Positions 57,745 to 64,000 of a stretch of DNA of 64,000 nucleotides are shown here, piece by piece. This DNA is from Mesorhizobium muleiense (GTDB taxonomy: Bacteria; Pseudomonadota; Alphaproteobacteria; Rhizobiales; Rhizobiaceae), in assembly GCF_900099905.1 (NCBI RefSeq), contig NZ_FNEE01000003.1, positions 186,001 to 250,000 on the forward strand, read 5' to 3'. The notes beneath the pieces are model-generated. The model had not been told where the DNA came from. It saw nothing but the letters and a program-made list of their open reading frames with translations, and did no database searches. A program made the position numbers and the translations under genes. How positions within the stretch are numbered: position 1 is the first letter of the stretch; each line of letters begins with the position of its first letter.

Positions 57745-58353
57745 ATGCGGCTGATCGCCGAAAATCTGGGCGGCGAACGCGGCGGCGAGGCGGTTTTTTC
57801 CGGCATCAACTTTGCCCTTGGCAAAGGCCAGGCGCTGATCGTCACCGGGCCGAACGGCGCGGGGAAATCGACGCTGCTCAGGATAGTTGCCGGGCTTCTG
57901 CCGGTGGCGGCAGGCCGTTTGCTTGTCGAAGGTGGCGGTGAGGATTTTCCGTCGGTCGCCTCGGCCTGCCACTATCTCGGCCATCAGAACGCGATGAAGA
58001 CGGCGCTGAGCGTGGCGGAAAATCTGCGCTTCTGGCGCGATTTTTCGGGCGCGGATTTTTTGAGCGCCGAAGAGGCGCTGGCAATGGTCGGGCTTGACGG
58101 TATCGGCCATCTGCCGTTCGGCTATCTCTCCACCGGGCAACGCCGCCGCGCGGCGATCGCAAAACTGCTGGTCAGCCGGCGGCCGCTGTGGCTGCTCGAC
58201 GAGCCGACGGCCGGATTGGACAAGGCTTCGGAAGAGCGATTCGGCCGGCTGATGCGGGAGCATCTGGACGAGGGCGGAATCATTATTGCGGCGACGCATC
58301 TGCCACTGGGGTTGGAGGGGGCACAGGAATTGAGGATGGGGGAAACTCGGTAA
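57745..58353 (+). CDS. ccmA: Haem exporter ATP-binding protein CcmA
   Basis: A 202-residue ATPase of the CcmABCD complex that loads haem onto CcmE during cytochrome c maturation. Seen: Walker A GPNGAGKST, HQNAMKTALSVAENLRFW, signature YLSTGQRRRAAIAKLL, Walker B LWLLDEPTAGLD and the switch ATHLPLG. Length is standard. ATG 57745 follows GGGCATGGA; the ATG 17 codons earlier has no family similarity. Followed 37 bases later by ccmB. Confidence 0.94.
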   Translation: MRLIAENLGGERGGEAVFSGINFALGKGQALIVTGPNGAGKSTLLRIVAGLLPVAAGRLLVEGGGEDFPSVASACHYLGHQNAMKTALSVAENLRFWRDFSGADFLSAEEALAMVGLDGIGHLPFGYLSTGQRRRAAIAKLLVSRRPLWLLDEPTAGLDKASEERFGRLMREHLDEGGIIIAATHLPLGLEGAQELRMGETR

Positions 58354-58390
58354 TGTCGGCGTTCCCGCCTGGGCAAGGGCATCTAAAACC

Positions 58391-59056
58391 ATGCTAGCCC
58401 TCTTCCTGCGCGATATCCGCCTGAGTATCCGGGCCGGCGGCGGGGCGCTGACCGGCGTGATCTTCTTTCTCGCGGTGATCGCCACGATCCCCTTCGGCGT
58501 TGGGCCAGACATCAATCTGCTTGCCCGCATCGGCCCGGCGATCCTGTGGATCGGCGCCTTGCTGGCTTGCCTGCTCGGTCTCGACCGATTGTTTCAAGCC
58601 GACCGGGAAGACGGCTCGCTCGATCTGCTGGTGCTCGGCGACGACCGGCAGATGCTGGCGCTGACCGTGCTGACGAAATGCCTGGCGCATTGGGCAGGAA
58701 GCGTGCTGCCGCTGGTCATCGCCGCACCCTTGCTCGGCCTGTTCATGAATATGGAGCCGATCGGCATCGGCGCCACGGCGCTGACCCTTCTGGTCGGCAC
58801 GCCGGCGATCACCTTCATCGGCGCTGCCGGTGCGGCGGTAGCGGTGGCACTGCCGCGCGGCGGGCTGCTGATCTCGGTGCTGGTGCTGCCGCTGACCATC
58901 CCGGTGCTGATCTTCGGCGTCTCGGCAAGCTATGGCGCGGTGGCGAACCCTGATCCGTTTCTGCAGCCTTTCCTCATTCTTGCCGCGCTGACCTTGTTTC
59001 TTGCCGTGCTGGGGCCGGTTGCGGCAGCGTTGGCGCTGCGCCATGGAACCGACTGA
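58391..59056 (+). CDS. ccmB: Haem exporter membrane protein CcmB
   Basis: A 221-residue membrane protein with six helices that pairs with CcmA. Seen: the start ALFLRDIRLSIRAGGGAL, the conserved LGLDRLFQADREDGSLDLL, VLTKCLAHWAGSVLPL, and LPRGGLLISVLVLPLTIPVLIFG. Length is normal. The gene that should follow (ccmC) is absent; the next coding region is ccmD after 150 bases. Confidence 0.95.
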   Translation: MLALFLRDIRLSIRAGGGALTGVIFFLAVIATIPFGVGPDINLLARIGPAILWIGALLACLLGLDRLFQADREDGSLDLLVLGDDRQMLALTVLTKCLAHWAGSVLPLVIAAPLLGLFMNMEPIGIGATALTLLVGTPAITFIGAAGAAVAVALPRGGLLISVLVLPLTIPVLIFGVSASYGAVANPDPFLQPFLILAALTLFLAVLGPVAAALALRHGTD

Positions 59057-59206
59057 TTTGGCCGGCCATCGTTGGTGATTGCAGGGCGTCAAAGGCTGCG
59101 GCGCTGCTGTCGATTGCGAAGCCGATGGCGCAGGGTTAAAGGAAGGCATGTTGGAACGAAGCGAAATGGTCCGGCTGAAAGGTTTTGCACCGGAGGAGCG
59201 ACCCCT

Positions 59207-59374
59207 ATGAGCGCGCATGCGCTCTATGTGACCGCTGCCTATGCCATCACGGCCGTGGTGCTGGCCGGGCTGATCGGCTGGATCCTGCTCGACCAGCGTG
59301 CACGCAGACGAGACCTCGCCGAGCTGGAAGCGTCCGGCGTGCGGCGGCGCTCCGACAAGGCGGGGAAATCATGA
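59207..59374 (+). CDS. ccmD: Haem exporter accessory protein CcmD
   Basis: A 55-residue protein with one helix (YVTAAYAITAVVLAGLIGWI) and a basic C-terminus (RARRRDLAELEASGVRRRS), typical of CcmD, which releases holo-CcmE from the complex. A strong CGGAGGAGCG lies before the ATG. It overlaps ccmG by four bases (ATGA). It normally follows ccmC, which is not present. Confidence 0.9.
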   Translation: MSAHALYVTAAYAITAVVLAGLIGWILLDQRARRRDLAELEASGVRRRSDKAGKS

Positions 59375-59949
59375 GCATGGAGACGGAAACGCCGGCGCGC
59401 TCACGCCGCCTGATCGTGCTGTTGCCGCTGCTGATTTTCCTCGGGCTGGCGGGGCTGTTCCTGACGCAGCTGCTGTCCGGCCGCGACACTTCGGAAGTGC
59501 CATCAGCGCTGATCGGCCTGCCGGCGCCGCAGACCAATCTGCCGGCGCTGGAGGGCATGAATTTGCCGGGGCTCGATTCCAGGCAGTTCGCCGGCAAGGT
59601 CACGCTCGTCAACGTCTTCGCGTCGTGGTGCGGGCCGTGCCGCGACGAACATCCGCTGCTGCTGGCGCTGTCGCAGGACAAGCGCTTCGTCATCGCCGCC
59701 CTCAACTACAAGGACCAGCCGGAAAACGCCCGCCGGTTCCTCGGCGATCTCGGCAACCCGTTCCAGGCGATCGGCGTCGACACGGCAGGGCGCGCGGCGA
59801 TCGACTGGGGGGTCTACGGCGTGCCGGAAACCTTCGTCGTCGGCAAGGACGGCAAGATCGCCTACAAGCACGTCGGCCCGCTGACGCCGGGCTCAGCACA
59901 AGCGCTGCTGCTGCCGGAGATCGAGAAGGCGCTGGCAGCACCCGGCTGA
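59371..59949 (+). CDS. ccmG: Cytochrome c biogenesis thiol-disulfide protein CcmG (DsbE)
   Basis: A 192-residue membrane-anchored periplasmic thioredoxin that keeps apocytochrome c cysteines reduced. Seen: an N-terminal anchor helix (LIVLLPLLIFLGLAGLFLTQ), the DsbE family region ALIGLPAPQTNLPALEG, active site ASWCGPCRDEHP (Cys87, Cys90) and GVYGVPETFVVGKDGKI with the cis-Pro. The start ATG overlaps ccmD. Fits the standard family length. Confidence 0.95.
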   Translation: MSMETETPARSRRLIVLLPLLIFLGLAGLFLTQLLSGRDTSEVPSALIGLPAPQTNLPALEGMNLPGLDSRQFAGKVTLVNVFASWCGPCRDEHPLLLALSQDKRFVIAALNYKDQPENARRFLGDLGNPFQAIGVDTAGRAAIDWGVYGVPETFVVGKDGKIAYKHVGPLTPGSAQALLLPEIEKALAAPG

Positions 59950-59963
59950 TGGCCCCGCCGTTT

Positions 59964-60015
59964 CGTCATCCTTGGGTCTTCACTCCGCTTTGCGTCGTTT
60001 CGCCCAAGGATTACG
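59964..60015. repeat. Inverted repeat around CATCCTTGGG
   Basis: CGTCATCCTTGGG at 59964-59976 and CCCAAGGATTACG at 60003-60015 are inverted partners with one mismatch. They lie between ccmG and the convergent DUF1127 gene and could act as a transcription end. Only one copy is seen here. Confidence 0.65.
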
Positions 60016-60038
60016 AACGTGAGAGGTCGACCGAAGAT

Positions 60039-60206
60039 TCAGCCGTAGACCTGCTTGTGGACCTGGTAGAGCATTTCGCTGCGGTCGGCGCGCATGTCGG
60101 CCAGATCGCGGCTGGAAAACGAATCGATTTCGGCGATGAGGCGGTTGTATTGCCGGCGCTTGGCGATGCTGGTGCGAGCGCGGCTCATGAGGCTGTCGAG
60201 AATCAT
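60039..60206 (-). CDS. DUF1127 small protein
   Basis: A 55-residue Arg-rich protein of the DUF1127 family, common in alphaproteobacteria and sometimes linked to phosphate and carbon metabolism and RNA turnover. Seen: MSRARTSIAKRRQYNRLIAE and FSSRDLADMRADRSEML with the conserved DL-x-D-x-x-x-R. ATG 60206 follows AAGGAACC. It is convergent with ccmG. Confidence 0.87.
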   Translation of the reverse strand: MILDSLMSRARTSIAKRRQYNRLIAEIDSFSSRDLADMRADRSEMLYQVHKQVYG

Positions 60207-60478
60207 AGCGAGGTTCCTTCTGTGCCGCATTGTTGCGGCAGGTTGTTCCTCCCTGATCGATACGCAGCATGACATAGTTATGGTGCATCGCAAAAAGAAG
60301 ATGTTGCAATGCACCATTGCGCTGGGCGCATAGCCGGTTAACGGCGCATGGGCCCGTTCTTCCATCCGTCAGTCGAGCAAGGCGGCACTGCCTGTCCGAT
60401 ACAACGATCTTGCCATATCGATCGCCGGCTGGCTTGATCGCGCCGGCACCAGCGATTTGCATGACCCGGGAGGAAACC

Positions 60479-61396
60479 ATGGCCGCCGAACACTACGAAA
60501 TTCTAGATCCACGCTTTGCGCGGCTGTTCAACGGCAACGCGCAGGTGGACAAGCTGTTCACCGGGTGCCGGTGGGCCGAAGGGCCGGCCTGGTTTGCGGC
60601 CGGCCGTTATGTGGTCTGGTCCGACATTCCCAACAACCGCATGCTGCGCTACGACGAGACCGACGGCAGCGTCAGCGTGTTCCGGCAGCCGTCGGGCAAT
60701 TCCAATGGCAACACCGTCGACCGGCAGGGCCGGCTGGTCACTTGCGAGCATTCGGGGCGCCGCGTCAGCCGCACCGAGCATGACGGCTCGATCACCATCA
60801 TCGCCGACAAATGGCGCGGCAAGCGGCTGAACTCGCCGAACGATGCGGTGGTCAAGTCCGACGGTTCGATCTGGTTCACCGACCCGACCTACGGCATCGA
60901 TACGGATTATGAGGGCGACAAGGCCGAGAGCGAGATCGGCGCCTGCCATGTCTACCGGGCCGATCCCGGCACCGGTGAGATCGAAGCGGTGATCACCGAC
61001 ATGATCAGGCCCAACGGGCTTGCCTTCTCGCTCGACGAGAGCAAGCTCTACGTCGTCGATACCGGCCGCACGCATGGCGCGCAGAATCCGGCGCATATGC
61101 GGGTGTTCGATGTCGACGAGGCCGGCAAGAAGGTCTCCGGCGGAAAGGTCTTCGCCGATTGCACGGCCGGCCTGTTCGATGGTTTCAGGCTCGACGACCA
61201 GGGCCGGATCTGGACCAGTGCCGCCGACGGCATCCATTGCTACGATCCGGACGGGACGCTGATCGGCAAGATCAAGGTGCCGGAAGTCGTCGCCAATTGC
61301 GTGTTCGGCGGCAACAAGCTGAACTGCCTCTACATCGCCGGCACGACCTCCCTCTACATGGTCCGGCTGATGGTCAACGGCGCAAAGACATTTTGA
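60479..61396 (+). CDS. SMP-30/gluconolactonase-family protein
   Basis: A 305-residue six-bladed beta-propeller hydrolase that probably opens sugar lactones. Metal-ligand motifs are in place: WAEGPAWF (Glu34), LNSPNDAVVKSDGSIWFTDP, IRPNGLAFSLDESKLYVVDT and a final Asp-rich blade. Its closest functional class is gluconolactonase, but the lactone is not known. ATG 60479 follows GGGAGGAAACC. No sugar dehydrogenase is adjacent. Confidence 0.9.
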   Translation: MAAEHYEILDPRFARLFNGNAQVDKLFTGCRWAEGPAWFAAGRYVVWSDIPNNRMLRYDETDGSVSVFRQPSGNSNGNTVDRQGRLVTCEHSGRRVSRTEHDGSITIIADKWRGKRLNSPNDAVVKSDGSIWFTDPTYGIDTDYEGDKAESEIGACHVYRADPGTGEIEAVITDMIRPNGLAFSLDESKLYVVDTGRTHGAQNPAHMRVFDVDEAGKKVSGGKVFADCTAGLFDGFRLDDQGRIWTSAADGIHCYDPDGTLIGKIKVPEVVANCVFGGNKLNCLYIAGTTSLYMVRLMVNGAKTF

Positions 61397-61504
61397 GAGG
61401 CCGCGGGGTTTTCGAAGAGGTCGCTGCGCGCGACTGGTTCGGCGGCGAGACCAATGTCGAGACGTTGAGACGGAAGGAAGTTTGCGAGAGGCTGCGGGAC
61501 AGCG

Positions 61505-61548
61505 CCCCCCTCTGCCCTGCCGGGCATCTCCCCCACGTGGGGGGAGAT
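61505..61548. repeat. Partial family C-like palindrome
   Basis: A half element cccctctgccctgccgggca with tctcccccacgtggggggaga. It lies in the 222-base gap between convergent genes and shares words with both families B and C. Confidence 0.6.
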
Positions 61549-61618
61549 CGGCAGCTTTATCGCCGACGCCCTTAGCGTTCGCTCCGCTCCGGGACAACGA
61601 AAGCACGGTGGCCGCCGC

Positions 61619-62188
61619 TTAACGCGACCGGATGAAATCGGTGAAGGCCGAAATGGCGTTGTGCATTGCCAGTTGGCTTGCCGGCTCCGACAGGATTCTG
61701 TCCACCTCCGGTGGCTTCTTGCCGAGCAGGGCGATTTCGAGCGCGGTGTCTTCAAAAAGCGCGAAAGACATGGTGCGCATGATCTCGGCCAGAGCCGCGC
61801 GGGCAAACAGCGAGCGCGGCGAGGCGTGCACCAGCATGGCCGGCTTGCCGACAGCTGCATCGCGCGACACCACGTCGAGCGCGTTCTTCAGCCCGCCCGG
61901 TACGCCATGGGCATACTCAGGGCAGGAGACGATCACGCCGTCAGCGGCGGTGACCGCGTCGATCAGCGCGGATGCTTGCGGTGGCGTCCGCTCGCCTTCG
62001 TCATCCGGATTGAAAATCGGCAGCCGGCCAAGCCCGTCATAGACGATGACGCGGCAGCCAGTCGGCGCATTTTGCGCCAAACCCGCGCTCAACGCCGAAT
62101 TGGTTGAGGCGGCGCGCAGGCTGCCAGAGATTGCAAGGATGTTGAGCAAAGGAATGGAGATCAGCTTGGACGATTCGTTGCCGGGCAC
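61619..62188 (-). CDS. NADPH-dependent FMN reductase family protein
   Basis: A 189-residue flavodoxin-like oxidoreductase. Seen: the FMN phosphate loop ISGSLRAASTNSAL, LPIFNPDDEGERTP, and the second FMN loop SCPEYAHGVPGGLKNALD, typical of the NAD(P)H:FMN/quinone reductase group. The C-terminal part is helical. It is placed directly before (one base apart from) the PPOX flavoprotein gene stop, so the two flavin genes may form an operon. Confidence 0.9.
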   Translation of the reverse strand: MPGNESSKLISIPLLNILAISGSLRAASTNSALSAGLAQNAPTGCRVIVYDGLGRLPIFNPDDEGERTPPQASALIDAVTAADGVIVSCPEYAHGVPGGLKNALDVVSRDAAVGKPAMLVHASPRSLFARAALAEIMRTMSFALFEDTALEIALLGKKPPEVDRILSEPASQLAMHNAISAFTDFIRSR

Positions 62189-62189
62189 A

Positions 62190-62810
62190 CTACCACATGG
62201 TGTGTTTGTATTCTTCGTCCAGCCAGCGGTCGGTCGCCTCGGCCGAATCGGCGAGCGCCAGCTGGTCGCGCAGGATCTGGCCGAGTGTCGGCAGCGTCGC
62301 GCGGTCGTACCAGGTTTCCGGCTTCCACAGATCGGAGCGCATGAAGGCCTTTGCGCAATGCATGTAGGCGGCCTTGACCGTCACCAGGACGACGCTTTGC
62401 GGTTCCTTGCCGTCGACGGCGAGCCGCTCGCGCAGGCCCGCATCGACGGTGATGCGGGCGTCGCCATTGACGCGCAGCGTCTCGTTCATGCCCGGGATGA
62501 GGAAGAGCAGCCCGACCGAAGGGTTGAGAAGAATGTTCTCCAGCGTGTCGAGCCGGTTGTTGCCGGGCCGGTCGGGGATGGCGATGGTCTTCTCGTCGAG
62601 CACGGCGGCAAAGCCCGGCCTGTCGCCCTTCGGCGTCACATCGGCATTGCCGGCGCCGTCCGAGGAGCCAATCAGCACGAAGGGGCTTTTGCCGATGAAG
62701 GAACGGCTGTGGCCATCCAGCGCCTTCAGTTCCTTCCGGATCGAACCGTCGGTCGGCCGAGGCGTCTTGTAGATCGTTCTCAGCTCTTCGCGCGTGGTGA
62801 CGAATTCCAT
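62190..62810 (-). CDS. PPOX-type FMN flavoprotein (MSMEG_1061-like)
   Basis: A 206-residue split-barrel flavin protein of the pyridoxamine phosphate oxidase superfamily. Seen: ELKALDGHSRSFIGKSPFVL, DVTPKGDRPGFAAVLDEKT, IPDRPGNNRLDTLENILLNP and GLLFLIPGMNETLRVNGDA, which match the FMN-dependent MSMEG_1061-type subfamily. Substrate unknown. ATG 62810 follows GGAGACGG. The NADPH-FMN reductase gene follows on the same strand. Confidence 0.89.
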   Translation of the reverse strand: MEFVTTREELRTIYKTPRPTDGSIRKELKALDGHSRSFIGKSPFVLIGSSDGAGNADVTPKGDRPGFAAVLDEKTIAIPDRPGNNRLDTLENILLNPSVGLLFLIPGMNETLRVNGDARITVDAGLRERLAVDGKEPQSVVLVTVKAAYMHCAKAFMRSDLWKPETWYDRATLPTLGQILRDQLALADSAEATDRWLDEEYKHTMW

Positions 62811-62826
62811 GCCGTCTCCTTGATCG

Positions 62827-63501
62827 TTACTTGCCGGGCTTCCCTTCTGTTCCGGTCTTGCCTTCAAGCGAATGGCGCATGATCAGCGGCATCTGGCTGA
62901 AGGTGAAAAGAAGGGTGATCGGCATGATGCCCCAGACCTTGAAGGTAACCCAGGCGTCGGTGGAAAAATTCCGCCAGACCACTTCGTTGACAAGGGCCAG
63001 GAACAGGAAAAACAGGCCCCAGCGGAAGGTGAGTTTCTTCCAGCCCTCGGCATCGAGGCTGAAGGCCGAATCGAAGACGTAGCCGAGCAGCGACTTGCCG
63101 AAGAACAGGCCGCCGAGCAGCACGCCGCCGAACAGCATGTTGACGATTGTCGGCTTCATCTTGATGAAGATGTCGTCCTGCAGGTAGAGCGTCAGCGCGC
63201 CGAAGACGAAGACGACGACGCCCGACACCATCGGCATGATCGGCAAGGTGCGGGTGAGCAGCCAGGACGCGGCCAGCGCGATCGCGGTCGCGGCCATGAA
63301 CAGGCCGGTGGCGACGAAGATCGGTCCGCCGAATTCGGCCAGCACCGGAAACTTCTGCGACAGCCATGCGCCACGGGCGTTGGCGAAGAAGAACACCATC
63401 AACGGGCCGAGCTCCAGCACCAGCTTGAGCAGAGGATTGACGCTTTCCTTCTTCTGTTTCTGCGGGTCGGACGGGTCGCGTTCGAGGATGCGCGGGTTCA
63501 T
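62827..63501 (-). CDS. ispZ: Intracellular septation protein A (YciB/IspZ)
   Basis: A 224-residue inner-membrane protein with five or six helices. Seen: [58 protein letters not shown] and [20 protein letters not shown], the family signature. It affects cell-envelope synthesis and division. ATG 63501 follows GGAAAGCCT. It is downstream of ftsY on the same strand, with a family A palindrome between them. Confidence 0.93.
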   Translation of the reverse strand: MNPRILERDPSDPQKQKKESVNPLLKLVLELGPLMVFFFANARGAWLSQKFPVLAEFGGPIFVATGLFMAATAIALAASWLLTRTLPIMPMVSGVVVFVFGALTLYLQDDIFIKMKPTIVNMLFGGVLLGGLFFGKSLLGYVFDSAFSLDAEGWKKLTFRWGLFFLFLALVNEVVWRNFSTDAWVTFKVWGIMPITLLFTFSQMPLIMRHSLEGKTGTEGKPGK

Positions 63502-63517
63502 AGGCTTTCCTTCTTGC

Positions 63518-63560
63518 GCATGATCCTGGTCCAAAAGTCTGCAACTTTTTGGGATCAAGC
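63518..63560. repeat. Family A palindrome, copy 4
   Basis: GCATGATC at 63518-63525 and GATCAAGC at 63553-63560 (one mismatch to full symmetry), with a core ccaaaagtctgcaacttttt. It lies between the ftsY stop and the ispZ start. Confidence 0.75.
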
Positions 63561-63563
63561 TTG

Positions 63564-64000
63564 TTACGCCACTCCAGCGATCGCCCTGGCGAACTCGCTT
63601 GCGGAGAATGGTTCGAGGTCGTCGACCTGTTCGCCGACGCCGATGAAATAAACCGGCAATTTATGCTTTGCCGCAATCGCCACCAGAATACCGCCGCGTG
63701 CCGTGCCGTCCAGCTTGGTCATCACCAGGCCGTTGACGCCGGCGACGTTGCGGAAGATCTCGACCTGGTTGAGCGCGTTCTGGCCGGTGGTGGCGTCGAC
63801 CGTCTGCAGCACGGTGTGCGGCGCCTCCGGATCGAGCTTGCCCAGCACCCGGACGATCTTTTCGAGTTCCGCCATCAGCTCGGTCTTGTTCTGCAGCCGC
63901 CCGGCGGTGTCGATGATCAGCACGTCCGAGCCGGCTTGCCTGGCCTGTTCGAAGGCATCATAGGCGAGGCCGGCGGCGTCGGCGCCGAGCTTCGAGGCGA
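63564..64000 (-). CDS. ftsY: Signal recognition particle receptor FtsY, C-terminal part (cut by window edge)
   Basis: The last 145 codons of FtsY, the membrane GTPase that receives the Ffh-ribosome complex. Seen: [18 protein letters not shown] (G3 DTAGR), [26 protein letters not shown] (G4) and [15 protein letters not shown] (G5) near the end. The N-terminal acidic and G1 parts lie beyond position 64000. The partner Ffh is encoded at 27.9 kb. Confidence 0.96.
   Translation of the reverse strand, partial: ASKLGADAAGLAYDAFEQARQAGSDVLIIDTAGRLQNKTELMAELEKIVRVLGKLDPEAPHTVLQTVDATTGQNALNQVEIFRNVAGVNGLVMTKLDGTARGGILVAIAAKHKLPVYFIGVGEQVDDLEPFSASEFARAIAGVA

Noticed and set aside
59148..59210. 20-codon frame before ccmD as a real peptide or a ccmC remnant
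   Set aside because: Too short, no similarity to the CcmC end. Mentioned only because its stop overlaps the ccmD start.

Overview
The window is a chromosomal segment of a high-GC alphaproteobacterium of the order Rhizobiales, most probably Mesorhizobium or a close relative. The evidence is the gene order (ffh-rpsP, leuD/leuB/asd, argG, rlmN, acnA-ccm-ispZ-ftsY), the alphaproteobacterial LexA box GTTC-N7-GTTC in front of imuA, families typical of rhizobia (IalB, DUF2794, DUF1127, DUF1223, DUF1236) and several families of intergenic palindromic repeats. I see no prophage, insertion sequence, CRISPR array, plasmid function or symbiosis gene; this is core genome with dense, mostly housekeeping content.

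Layout. 1-2.9 kb: a sugar ABC transporter (permease cut by the edge, binding protein) with a divergent AraC-type regulator. 3.2-6.4 kb: tRNA-Gly(GCC), a free-standing Ala-tRNA(Pro) editing protein, then a thioredoxin-TPR protein, a Lon-N-like protein and a Trm112-like protein on one strand. 6.5-12.3 kb: the SOS mutagenesis cassette imuA-imuB-dnaE2 on the minus strand, with a recognisable promoter and LexA operator that also fix the imuA start. 12.4-18.5 kb: small zincin, DUF1737, CitE-like lyase, then a membrane protein (DUF4173-like) followed by a response regulator and a histidine kinase. 18.5-26.3 kb: flavin oxidoreductases, leuD, a secreted protein with an Ivy-like motif that converges on a lytic transglycosylase, and a zinc-ribbon metallopeptidase. 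26.5-30.6 kb: CPBP protease, ffh, chorismate mutase, rpsP. 30.7-40.5 kb: DoxX-like, bestrophin, asd, a DEAD-box helicase, a cold-shock-like/DUF805 fusion, leuB, RidA, argG. 41-46 kb: LysE exporter, rlmN, IalB, YkvA, phhB, a low-molecular-weight phosphatase and thpR. 46.3-50.3 kb: the tesA / ybbA-ybbP trio. 50.5-54.7 kb: Bax-inhibitor-like protein, acetyltransferase, DUF2794, a candidate small RNA, DUF1223, a ceramidase-like protein. 54.8-64 kb: acnA, then ccmA-ccmB-ccmD-ccmG with ccmC missing from its usual place, four accessory genes, ispZ and the 3' part of ftsY.

How the genes work together. LeuD, LeuB, Asd and ArgG supply amino-acid biosynthesis. Ffh and FtsY are the two GTPases of signal-recognition-particle targeting. 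ImuA, ImuB and DnaE2 form the inducible translesion polymerase. CcmA/B/D/G serve cytochrome c maturation, and AcnA links to iron and the TCA cycle.

Most notable for follow-up: (1) a structured, terminator-ended non-coding segment at 52.65-52.82 kb, a candidate small RNA; (2) absence of ccmC between ccmB and ccmD; (3) an Ivy-like secreted protein next to a lytic transglycosylase; (4) the membrane-protein/two-component operon at 14.7-18.5 kb; (5) a heptanucleotide array that encodes the C-terminus of the ceramidase-like protein and recurs inverted before acnA. No clearly unprecedented multi-gene system was found.
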